From the NCBI RefSeq assembly GCF_963678635.1, contig NC_087071.1, forward strand, positions 27,077,378 to 27,141,377: DNA of 64,000 bases, in the 5' to 3' direction. Shown here in pieces: positions 41,782-51,529 of the stretch (its first letter is position 1; each line of letters starts with the position of its first letter). The stretch comes from Symsagittifera roscoffensis. Lineage: Eukaryota; Xenacoelomorpha; Acoela; Convolutidae. A model generated the notes under the pieces. That model was given only the letters and a program-made list of their open reading frames with translations. It did no database searches and was not told the DNA's origin. Both the position numbers and the translations under genes were made by a program.

Positions 41782-44387
41782 AATTATTAATTTTTCTCCA
41801 ACTCCTTTTTCTAGTAATCTCAAATCAAAACATAAACCCTTCCCCTCGTACAGGACCACAAGATTTATTAGTAACACATTACGATTGTGAAGAAAATGAA
41901 CAAAAAACACTACATAAATATGCAATAAATCAAGTATCACAATGTGAAACAGAACCACAAGCTATAGAAACCACAGATGTAATAGCAACACTCTATTCAA
42001 AAGCCCGAGCAACAACAGTTACAGGTTATAAATTCACAGCAACATTTTCCGAAAAGAAAGTACATTGTTCACAAGTCTCGAACGGAAACAAAAACCGACT
42101 TGACCATGAATCATTCTATCAAAGTAATATAGAACGTCTTTTACATCTCAATCCCGACGATTGTAAAAAAGAATTACTTAGACTAAACATCACACGAAAT
42201 AAAAACTCCCAAAGAAAGTTAGTTAATTTTCAAGTTTTTCCAGACTCTGTACATCAATCACAACTTGAAAGACACCAAGGACATATAAAACTAGACGAAA
42301 AATACCCATATAACGGCGCACACGGACGATTAACCTATGACCTACACGATAAACATTGGATACCACACATTGGTATAAATAACCCATCAAACTGCAAAGC
42401 AGACACAAAAAATAAAGGATACCAAGAAATAATGTTTTTCGATTGGAAAATACAACTCGAAAAAATACAACTCACACGAGATTTATCAGATAATACAATG
42501 ATCTATCAAGGAATCCGATTACCTTGTAAAAATGATCAAGGTTATTGCGACCCTACAACGAGAACACAAGCAACAATTGTTTGGTTCCCCGAATATACAT
42601 GTACAACATTTCAAGTAGCAAAAATACACGCTCGTATGATAAAATTTCACGAAAAATATTTTATACAATCAATTCCATATGAACAAGTCCATCCATCACG
42701 AAAACTAAGTTCAAATTTTAGAAACATAGACAATATAGAAAACAAATTGACACGTTTCCAAATATATCAAGAAACAGAACTTGCATGTAAATACAGGAAT
42801 CCACTTCACAGAACACAATATTCTGAAATATTAGTTGAATACGAAAAAGGATTCGACATGACCACTGGAAAAGTAAAAATCGACCCATATGCCACAGGTC
42901 ATCCTCTAAACGAAGGAACATCCTATATACCAGTTAATTTTGAAAAAAGCAACGGACAACCTGGTGGACATCTAAAACCCCATGACACCAGAAGCACACG
43001 CTTACAAGAATTATCACTAATGAATACTACATATTTCGGTAATATCCACTATGATATTCAATTAGATATGAAACTAGATTATACAATTAGCCGAATTTTT
43101 CAAGAAATGTCACTCTCCGAATTAGAAACACTACACCAACTATGCGAATTAGAACGAACACAAATATTACAATCACTTGCACTAGCAGTATTAAAAATAC
43201 CCTATGCAGGATACTTATTATCTGGAAATAGATCAAATTTTTTAGACTATGAAGGAAACATCTTATGGTTTTATACTTGTACTAAAAAAGTATCACCACT
43301 ATACGTTTTTGAAGATAAACGATGTTATAAAAGAATCCCTATCTTTTATAAGAATAAAGTACATTTCGTGGATACACTTTCACGAAGAACCTATTTCTGG
43401 GATACCGCAGTCCCATGTGGATCAGAAAACAGCCACAATGTAGTACAACTAAACCCTGATGAAAATAAATATTATCTTCTCACTCCATATCCCACATTAA
43501 TGCAATCACTCAAAAAATTTTCACCAGAAAGCATTCGCGCTATTGCTCGAAACCCAAATATAGACTTACAATCAATAGGAATCTATTCAAAATCAGATAT
43601 TCAACATCACATTAGAACACAACAATTCCAAGAATTATTAACACAAATGGACACTATACAAAGACAATCAATAGACCAAAATTTACGCAAACTTGCAGAA
43701 ACCGCAGGATTTGCCGATATCTACACGCAAGACTATAGCGGATATTTTAAAGACATTAAAGATTATATATATCTAAACGGTGAAAAATACCGTGCCCAAG
43801 ATATATCACCAATTAACATTTTTAGCTTTGTTACACTCAAAAATGAGATCCTCGATTTTCTAGGATGGCCCTACTACATCTTAGAAAAATTGACTATTTT
43901 ATACGCAATGTTTAACTTTATTGGATTTCTTTTCTCACTTTTAAAAGGAATCTACAACACATGTGCTATACACACACAAGTAAACAGACAAGCAAGCGTA
44001 GCACGCATACTCTTTGCAGGATTTTTTGGAATCTTTTCTACATCTATAAACAAAATTCTTTTAGACGCACAAATAAAAGAATATAACACAAAAATAACAA
44101 CACGACAAGATACATACGACGAAGAACATAACAATGTAGACATAACGCCAACGGCACCACAATTACCACCCCTACCAAATAACCATCCACTATCCCTAGT
44201 CCCACGAAATTTTCGAAACTTAGCCATCACACATAATCCAAATTTTCGACTCACCACATCACAAAGTCCCATTCAACATATAATGACACACCAGTCACAA
44301 GATGATAATACTTATGAACAAATTATTGAACAACCCCATACCACCGCCTTTCAGTCTCAAAATAATCATTTTTTTAGCCCACGATGA
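41769..44387 (+). CDS. env: Env-like membrane glycoprotein, 872 aa, chuvirus-type resemblance
   Basis: Signal peptide at 1-19 (MYILKLLIFLQLLFLVIS), a Cys-rich ectodomain, then a transmembrane segment about 705-733, a second hydrophobic stretch near 750-768 and a cytoplasmic tail of about 100 residues. The region about 480-590 (ALAVLKIPYAGYLL, WFYTCTKKVSPLYVF, CYKRIPIFY, HFVDTLSRRTYF, VPCGS) follows the pattern I know from glycoproteins of chuviruses and related endogenous copies, which belong to the class III/gB-like fusion group; this is recall, not a search. The presumed role is particle envelope and cell entry. The tail carries PTAP at 794-797. ATG 41,769 overlaps the preceding ORF. The frame is intact. 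Confidence 0.82.
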   Translation: MYILKLLIFLQLLFLVISNQNINPSPRTGPQDLLVTHYDCEENEQKTLHKYAINQVSQCETEPQAIETTDVIATLYSKARATTVTGYKFTATFSEKKVHCSQVSNGNKNRLDHESFYQSNIERLLHLNPDDCKKELLRLNITRNKNSQRKLVNFQVFPDSVHQSQLERHQGHIKLDEKYPYNGAHGRLTYDLHDKHWIPHIGINNPSNCKADTKNKGYQEIMFFDWKIQLEKIQLTRDLSDNTMIYQGIRLPCKNDQGYCDPTTRTQATIVWFPEYTCTTFQVAKIHARMIKFHEKYFIQSIPYEQVHPSRKLSSNFRNIDNIENKLTRFQIYQETELACKYRNPLHRTQYSEILVEYEKGFDMTTGKVKIDPYATGHPLNEGTSYIPVNFEKSNGQPGGHLKPHDTRSTRLQELSLMNTTYFGNIHYDIQLDMKLDYTISRIFQEMSLSELETLHQLCELERTQILQSLALAVLKIPYAGYLLSGNRSNFLDYEGNILWFYTCTKKVSPLYVFEDKRCYKRIPIFYKNKVHFVDTLSRRTYFWDTAVPCGSENSHNVVQLNPDENKYYLLTPYPTLMQSLKKFSPESIRAIARNPNIDLQSIGIYSKSDIQHHIRTQQFQELLTQMDTIQRQSIDQNLRKLAETAGFADIYTQDYSGYFKDIKDYIYLNGEKYRAQDISPINIFSFVTLKNEILDFLGWPYYILEKLTILYAMFNFIGFLFSLLKGIYNTCAIHTQVNRQASVARILFAGFFGIFSTSINKILLDAQIKEYNTKITTRQDTYDEEHNNVDITPTAPQLPPLPNNHPLSLVPRNFRNLAITHNPNFRLTTSQSPIQHIMTHQSQDDNTYEQIIEQPHTTAFQSQNNHFFSPR

Positions 44388-46189
44388 GCCGCCAACTTGG
44401 ATCACTACACCGATCAAATTCACACCCAACCAATCTTACCTCTCCAATCCCAATAATACCACTTTTTGCTTTTCCGCCACCCGATTTTCCATCTAGTAAT
44501 GTAACATCAGGCATGAATTCCGATACTAATTCACACATCTCAGTTTTATATTCCATCTCACAACTCAATAACCCGAATATTGAAACCCCCGATGAATTTG
44601 CCGACTCAGAACCATCCCCATCCAATAATTTTCATAACTCTTCTAATTTTTCTCAACCCCCTTTTCAACCCATATTATCCAATAACCCTGACCCAATCAC
44701 CCCCACACCCTCTTATGCTTCCCAAGTTACCCCAACCTACTCCTCATACCATTCTGACCAATCATCTCATTCTCCAGACACCCCCCGAATCTCCCCAGAG
44801 CTAGATAATTTTATTACCCTTCAACAACAACCCTACCACCTTAATACCCCAACCATAAACCAAATCTCCTCCACAATAAATTCATCCAACCCCCCTACCC
44901 CTACACCCTCTTCAAATTATACTGAATCATTAGCACCATCATCCACATCCACTGAATCTTCACTCAACACTAATAGAGCTTACCGCACTTTTAAAAGAAA
45001 GTTCCCCAACCATCCTTTCCCAGCAAAACCAGGAACAGCCCGTGAATACATCAACCACCCCAAGCATACTAACACAAAAGAATTTTTAGCCATCACCTTA
45101 CCCTCATTCCCACAATACACCTTAAACACCCCCCACGACACTAACGAAACACGCAACTTCGTAGATGAATACGTTTTAATGCCCACTCTCTCTTGGACCT
45201 CATATTATCATTTTACTAACCCTCTTTGCTTACCATTATCTAACACTCACATCGATATAGAGCGAAATACGGACATGCTATATCGACTCACTACACCACT
45301 AACCGCTAGACAATTTACTTACGTTGGATATAAAAAATCACTAAAAACACACACTGCACCTAGAGCTAATGAATATACACTCGAATACTATGATCACAAC
45401 ATCATCAGAGCTAACCAAGATCAATTCTTAGACGACGATCGCTTCGCTAATCCACAAATTACCGAGAAATTTTTCATCAAGACACCATATATATTTACAC
45501 TAAACATCTTCGACCGAAAGTTTGATCACATTATTTCAGAAGCACTAACAGACACACAAGCATACGAAAGTTTTAAAGAACGCTTCCAAATATTTTCACT
45601 AACCTTTCATTTCCTTGCACCACACGAAAGAGATTTACACTGCTCACACGATATTATGTTGCGCACTAAACAAACCCACACATATAGTTATTATCGCTTC
45701 ATCCAAAATCACTTTGACCTACACACACCCTCTAGACAACCACACCATCGTTTTCAATTCATTAATTCCAAATACACTTCACCATTTTTCCTAAATTTCA
45801 CATATTGTATTAAAGATACTAACCTTCATGGTATTCTTCGTAATTATGACCCCATAACCCAAATGTACATCTTCTGCCCCATCACCAAGACCTTCAACGC
45901 CGAAGAATCCCGACCCTTCCTTCTCCCGCACGAGTTTGTACAACCAATAGAAATCCCAATTTTAGAATTCATCCACAACACTAAATTCAATCACAAATTA
46001 TATAATCTAATCCAAAACACACCTTATGAGTTTGCAGTTGGCACTGAAGAACTAACCACTATCAAGGCACTCCAATTGCTTTGGCCACTGCTTCAGACTA
46101 AAAATATCATCCGCATCTTAGCTAAACTACTAACAACTTCAGAACTAATTCACGACATCTTCCCCCACGGTTTTTTCCCCGACGACTAA
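44384..46189 (+). CDS. Accessory protein of unknown function, 601 aa
   Basis: Starts in the ATGA that ends Env (ATG 44,384, TGA 44,385-44,387) and stops at TAA 46,187-46,189. Residues 1-190 are low complexity (Pro, Ser, Asn, Thr). The rest looks globular, beginning at a basic RTFKRKFP motif and including aromatic-rich blocks (YHFTNPLCLPLSN, YKKSLKTHTAPRANEY, RFQIFSLTFHFL, FILPHEF-like). No signal peptide or membrane segment seen. The 4-nt overlap suggests termination-reinitiation; a separate spliced message is the alternative. I do not recognise the family. Position after Env parallels accessory genes of complex retroviruses. Confidence 0.78.
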   Translation: MSRQLGSLHRSNSHPTNLTSPIPIIPLFAFPPPDFPSSNVTSGMNSDTNSHISVLYSISQLNNPNIETPDEFADSEPSPSNNFHNSSNFSQPPFQPILSNNPDPITPTPSYASQVTPTYSSYHSDQSSHSPDTPRISPELDNFITLQQQPYHLNTPTINQISSTINSSNPPTPTPSSNYTESLAPSSTSTESSLNTNRAYRTFKRKFPNHPFPAKPGTAREYINHPKHTNTKEFLAITLPSFPQYTLNTPHDTNETRNFVDEYVLMPTLSWTSYYHFTNPLCLPLSNTHIDIERNTDMLYRLTTPLTARQFTYVGYKKSLKTHTAPRANEYTLEYYDHNIIRANQDQFLDDDRFANPQITEKFFIKTPYIFTLNIFDRKFDHIISEALTDTQAYESFKERFQIFSLTFHFLAPHERDLHCSHDIMLRTKQTHTYSYYRFIQNHFDLHTPSRQPHHRFQFINSKYTSPFFLNFTYCIKDTNLHGILRNYDPITQMYIFCPITKTFNAEESRPFLLPHEFVQPIEIPILEFIHNTKFNHKLYNLIQNTPYEFAVGTEELTTIKALQLLWPLLQTKNIIRILAKLLTTSELIHDIFPHGFFPDD

Positions 46190-46192
46190 CAG

Positions 46193-46271
46193 GTAAGTAT
46201 GAATTAAATGAATATTACTAACTAATTGAAATATTAAAAAACTCACCATACTTTATCCATGTTTTCCTTAG
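46193..46271 (+). other. Canonical 79-nt intron in the element's 3' region
   Basis: The donor CAG|GTAAGTAT begins 3 nt after the stop of the 601-aa ORF. A perfect TACTAAC branch sequence is at 46,216-46,222. The acceptor GTTTTCCTTAG ends at 46,271, 49 nt after the branch. Retention in a DNA copy made from RNA implies that the packaged RNA stays unspliced. Confidence 0.6.
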
Positions 46272-47800
46272 ATTTTTAGCCTTCATCCGACGATCACCTA
46301 CAAAAACCACAAAAGACAAATAAAAATCGCAAATTTCATCAAACAGATTTCAAAAATTCTATTAATCTCTTACACTTATAAATTTATAAATTTAATACCA
46401 ATGCAGTAAATTCATTTCTAAAATCTTCCCCAAAAGCAGTAAATTTAATTATGATGAAAATTTGTAACTTAAAATTCCCCCATAACTAGCAGTAAATTTC
46501 CAAATTCTATGCAGTAAATTAATAAAATGCAATTGCAGTACTAACCTTTTGATATTTTCATTCATTCGCACAGAAATTCTATCCACACTCGCACAGCTCG
46601 CCCACGAAGAATTGTTTAAAATAATGAATTTCAGTTTCAAGTTTTCACACTCAACGACTCTAACATATAATAACATGTTTCAAACTTTCCTTTAACCCGG
46701 TTGGAAAGGAATCATATACTAAACAAAACTAACCAACGCAGCTTACTAAATACCACAAATCATAGAATAACAGCATGACTAAGAAAAGGAAACCAACGGT
46801 ACCCAAACCGGATTAACCCAGTTTAAAACTGGATAATTTATTCTTTTGAAGACTATTATAAAGTCTAAGAAAGAAATAATAAAACACAAAAAAGTCGAAA
46901 GACAAACCCATACCACAAACAATTTGATTTTTGAAAAAAGGACACAACCAACAAAACATAAGAAAAACCACAACAAACCCAACATAAAACGTTGTCACAT
47001 AACAGGACCCCTCACAAAAACCGCATGAAATCATACTCCCACTCCTGGCCTAACCCACCAGGAAGGACGTCCTGAGCATGCTCTATAGCCGGCCTAACCC
47101 ACCGTGCTACATCCACGCTTTGTGACCACACCACTATTTTTAATAAGAGCTACTCAAGTGTGAGTAACTCTTCAAAATAACCGAACTAAAACAAAAAGCT
47201 TTTGTGAAAACAACTAACTAAAATCATTATTAAAAAATATTAAACTAATAAAAGTTTTATAAAATGTAAAATCACATGATGCAATACATAGATCAGAATA
47301 CAACACCAAGGACGAACATCAAAAGACAAAACGACCCCACCACACTCGAGAGAGAATGACCAACTACAATCAATATGCCGCTCACAATCACAACTCAAAG
47401 GATTTAGAGTACGACTTGACCTCGCAGAAAAGGACTTCATTGAACTAGACCAATGACCACCTCGATGACCCAAGTGTACGTACAGATCCGAGTAACCAGG
47501 CATCCCCTCCACGCACAATCTCCACGCCATTCCCAAGCTAGATCAGACACAAAAGAAGTTCTCCCCGAAGAACAGAAAAACCTGACATAGCCAACCATTC
47601 TGAAATCAGAATTGATTTTGTTGCAGAGACTCAGTCGTTGTCACAAGAAGAACACAACGTCTTATGTCCCTAACTCCAGCTTCCTGAAACTTCTTTAACA
47701 AAGAAGAAGCGGAAGAAAATTATGATGTTCACCAAATACCAACGTCCATCATCCATCCTTGAATTACAGAAGAACTGTTCTAAAAAACTCTGTAAAACCC
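46272..47800 (+). promoter_or_regulatory. Long 3' untranslated region of the element
   Basis: About 1.5 kb without a supported ORF. GCAGTAAATT occurs four times at 46,403, 46,436, 46,489 and 46,511, plus a partial copy near 46,535. GGCCTAACCCACC occurs twice near 47,048 and 47,093. These may be RNA-level signals. Confidence 0.45.
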
Positions 47801-47807
47801 GGATGGG
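47801..47807 (+). other. Polypurine-tract-like site
   Basis: GGATGGG directly before the 3' LTR. It is short for a plus-strand primer tract but in the correct place. Confidence 0.5.
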
Positions 47808-48217
47808 TGGAACCTGATCTAAACTATATTTTATGATTGGATAAATTAAATGTTTTACCAATGTAAAGTATTTAATATTAACCAATCACGATCCATCTAA
47901 CTAACAACCCACTTATTTGTAAGTGCTGAAGTTACTTGTAATTTCAGCACCAGAGAGATTTGAATTTAACTTAGAAATTAGTTGGACTCTCCCGAGCACT
48001 TCAGCAACCGCAATAAACCAGTATACCCTAGATCTATTGAGCCTAGCAGAGACTAGTTAAACAACCTGAGACTAGATAGTATAAGAGTAAGATTAGGATC
48101 GGTATTAGACTAAGAAGTTGCACGAATCTATCCGGCCGAAAATAAGATAGCGTGACGAGCAGACGGTGTACCCTATCCGAAATTACTCTATGAGTTAACC
48201 ACTTCGGTCCTAACTCA
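47808..48217 (+). repeat. 3' LTR
   Basis: 410 bp, reads identical to 29,299-29,708; same TG start and CA end. Confidence 0.97.
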
Positions 48218-48221
48218 AAAG
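48218..48221. repeat. Target-site duplication, right (AAAG)
   Basis: AAAG directly after the 3' LTR, matching the left flank at 29,295-29,298. Confidence 0.85.
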
Positions 48222-49066
48222 AGCAGTTTTGAAAACCGTTGAATCATTATTTAAGCTTTCTTTCAATCATTTGGTTAGGCTGTATCCAACTGAAGGCTCC
48301 TCTGACAATCGATCTGTAGTTTTTTTTATCAAAAAAGATAAAACGCCAAAATTAGGGTTGCATTTTTAAGCGAAGGGATAAATTGTAGCAAGGTTGCATG
48401 AGAAAGATACTTTTTGAAGAGACTGTGATGCGAATGCATCGAACATTGCGAAGCCTTGAGATGGATCAAGATGGCTGTCTGGCTCACCACATGATGATAA
48501 TTTTCCGTTCATGACAACATGAAGTAAAAGGAGGTTGTGATTTTCGTGAAAAAAAATCTATCAGACGGCAAGTGCTTATTTTCAAAGTTGAACGGTAGTA
48601 ACCAGTCTATCCGCCGTGTTATTCGGCGTTGGTGTGTTTTTTTTTCTATATCGGCTGGAAGGCACTCATGAGTATACGAGGGATTAATGATGGGTTATTG
48701 GGGTTAACCTCCTGCCTTAGAGGTAATAGTATTTTTGCGAATCAAGGCGGTAAAGAGATGGTAACCCAACCATGTGGTGCGTTCTCTTCAAGTGCTGCCC
48801 CGGGGCCATAGCGTCTAGCGTCTAACACAATTTTGATTTCGTAATCGCACGCGCCGAAAGACGTCTCACGGTTGTTCTACTAGCTATGGAAGTCACGTTT
48901 TTGAACCCCTTTTGGGGCAAAAACAAAATGACTAACAAAATAAATAGCGTACCATGTACTTAGATGAACAAACATCGACAAACTAAATGAACTATGAACC
49001 AGCTAACGCCAAAGATAAATCTGCTACCTAATTTTTTTAAACATACCCAAAATCAACAAAAAACTA
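48222..49066. other. Intergenic, possible old element remnant
   Basis: 48,690-48,830 is more GC-rich than its surroundings and reads openly (GLLGLTSCLRGNSIFANQGG, VTQPCGAFSSSAAPGP), like a conserved fragment of an interspersed element. I cannot assign it. Confidence 0.3.
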
Positions 49067-49570
49067 ATTTCCAACAACTAACTAAATTTTCAATTATTCA
49101 AAACCTCACTTCTAAACATACTAAATAACTAAGACCTAGTGTACGTTTCTTTCAGATTTTTTTTTACTTGACTTCAGATGTCAGAGACTTTTTCCACGTA
49201 AACATCTTTTCTTACAGGCGACAGGCCGGATTTTATTCTTTTTCACTATGTAGGTATGGTTAAAATACTTTAATTTTGAATTTAGTCACCTTTCAATGCT
49301 CTTTCTGTTTGGTCTACAGGTACGCGCCTTCGGAGCATAGGGTCTGTGGTTCAATCCCAGCGGTAGATTCTTTTGTGGCATATTTAAGAAATTGATTTTG
49401 CGTTTTTGAGGAACCTCTCGCTTGATCCAGAAGTAGGCTGACGCTTTCGGAACAGAAGGTTCTGGGTTTGAATCCCTGGCTGGACCCTGCCTTTTTTTCG
49501 TGAAATCGATTTTTTCAAAAGTTGAATTATCGAACTATCGTTTGGTCACTTATTCGGACTGAATTGTCTA
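49067..49570 (+). repeat. About 500-bp direct repeat with tRNA-like segments, copy 1
   Basis: Colinear with 50,928-51,430. Shared blocks include TTGGTCTA(C/G)AGGTACGCG, CTCGCTTGATCCAGAAGTA, a box-B-like GGTTTGAATCCC and the following T run. Two pseudo-tRNA-like units (about 49,310 and 49,425) lie in tandem. Confidence 0.6.
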
Positions 49571-49979
49571 ATTGTCGGACTGAATTTTCTACTCGCCGGA
49601 CTGAATTGTCTGCTTGTTTTTTATCGGCGTATTGTCTAAAGCATGGATTTTTTTCTTGATAAATATTGCCTAGATTAAACAATCAGGTCAATATAAGATA
49701 AGACTTAATAGAAAGTTCCCAGCCGCACTTCAGCAGATTGAATTACTTTCTGAGCTTGCTCAAGTTGGTGCTCTTTCAGTGATAAGTTTTCTATATTATT
49801 GGATTACTACACAACTTGAAACAAATTTTTTATGATTATTAACTATAATTGAAGCTTGTCCTACTGACCAGTTTTGATTTTGTGAAAAAACGATTTTGCT
49901 TTTTTCACTTAATTGAGCTTGACTTTTAAAATATTGACTTGGTTACCTGATTTTAAGTAGTTTTTTACTCTTTTTGTTT

Positions 49980-50900
49980 CATAGAATAGAGCGTAAAACG
50001 TCGAATTTCGAAATTTTACAGCTAAATTTTTCTATTAACCGAATTGGTGCAGCAAGAAAGGTTACCAAGCCTTCAAGATTAGACGTTTTATTGATTTATC
50101 TTCCATGCTTTGTTTACATCGATTTCTGACAAGAGTTTTTATATCATCCAAAAAAATTTGAAATTTTGAGCTAATGTGTAAAATATATTTTTGCTTTGGT
50201 GTTTTTGAGAGCTTATGAGGATTTGACCACTTTTTGACAATTTTTGCTCAATTTAAGCCTTGCTATTGAAGCGGCGACTTAACCCGTTTCAAAATTTGTT
50301 CCAAAAACAGTTGAGACATGCTAATTGATCTATCTAAAAGTTTTATTCATGGTAAATATATTTTTGTACCTTAAAAAGTTAGTGGCGAGATAATTGCGAA
50401 AAAATGTTTCATACAACAATCAAATTGAAAAACAAATCAATTTTTTCTACGTTTGCGATTAGCAAGAGCTATCAATTCGGAGTATATACCTTTTTGGGTT
50501 AACTAATTGCTTATAAGAATTACTTGAACCAATTGAATCACTTGGTTTATAAAGGTCTCAAATTTCTTAGAGTCTCCGGTAACTATAGTCAAGAGGCAAA
50601 AAAAATCTCACAAGGAGGTTCACGGATACCCTTGAGACGGCAAATTTCTTAAGTTTGAACCTGACCATGCGCTGTTGTTTGTTTTTTCAAACGGGAAATA
50701 ATCTGTTTAAAAAATGGTCGACCATTATTTGTCTGCATAGGTTTCATTTTTTTGCGCGCAATTTTCTTAGTAATTGCTTTTATTTTTTTTTGGTGATTTT
50801 TGTGATTCAAATAGCTTTGACTTCGTGTATTTTCCCTATTTTTGTCCACTTGTTTGACTTATCTTGGAAATATTTTATTTTGTTGTGCTCTTATAATTTT
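49980..50900 (+). repeat. Diverged repeat of about 0.7-0.9 kb, copy 1
   Basis: Colinear with 55,385-56,280: ACCAAGCCTTC, TTGAGACATGCTAATTG-like, GATAATTGCGA, CACAAGGAGGTTCA, TTTTTCAAACGGGAAAT-like, TGCGCAATTTTCTTAGTAATT and CCCTATTTTTGTCCACTT. Fragments of the last part also occur at about 15,640-15,790 in TLK intron 4. Confidence 0.6.
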
Positions 50901-50927
50901 TTTTTTCAAGATTTGATTTTTTAAACT

Positions 50928-51430
50928 AGTTTTCAGCAGCTAACAACAACTGAATTTTCATCACTTGAAAGCCTCATTTACAAACATACTAATTAACACA
51001 CCTAGTAAATGCGTAACTTCAGATTTTTTCACCTGCGTAATTGTGAACTAGGCTTTTTGCACGTAAACATGTTTGCTACAAGTGACAAGTCTCTGTTTCG
51101 ATACCCGGCCGAACCTTGTTTTTTCACCAGGCAATCATTGTTATAATACTTCAATTTTGAACCTAGGCACGTTTCAAGGCTTTTCCCATTTGGTCTAGAG
51201 GTACGCGTCTATGAAGCATAAAGTTTTTTTTTGAGAAATGTAAGAAATTGATTTGCGTTTTTGTGAAACTTCAAAATTGTTCAACTCCCCTCTCGCTTGA
51301 TCCAGAAGTAACGCGCATGTCTTTTGGACAGAAGGTCTAGGGTTTGACTCCCGGCCGGATTTTGTCTTTCTTTCATGAAAGGTTGAGTTGTCGGACTATC
51401 GTTTGTCTACATATTTTTTGTTGGATGGCT
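50928..51430 (+). repeat. About 500-bp direct repeat with tRNA-like segments, copy 2
   Basis: Partner of 49,067-49,570, in the same orientation and about 1.86 kb downstream; moderately diverged. Confidence 0.6.
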
Positions 51431-51529
51431 GTCCAAAGCATGAAAATCTTATTTTTAAATAAAACAGGTAGTAATAAATTGTATGGGATCGTTTTTTTTT
51501 TATTTTTATGAGACGCGTCGTAAAGTTTT

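Larger units (their letters stand above)
29299..48217 (+). mobile_element. 18.9-kb Ty3/gypsy-type retroelement with env and accessory ORFs
   Basis: Complete LTR element with 410-bp LTRs that I read as identical, 4-bp AAAG target duplications, a PBS, an unbroken Gag-Pol in the order protease-RT-RNase H-integrase (gypsy order) with a GPY/F module, an Env-like glycoprotein and several extra ORFs. At 18,919 bp it is about two to three times the usual size of gypsy or errantivirus elements. No chromodomain seen. The plus strand of the internal region is A-rich and G-poor, unlike the flanks. LTR identity implies very recent insertion. It may be infectious-type (errantivirus-like) in organisation, but that is inference. 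Confidence 0.95.

Noticed and set aside
47240-47536. 98-codon antisense ORF at the end of the giant element
   Set aside because: Opposite to all element genes, no recognisable motif, and the complement of non-coding 3' sequence.
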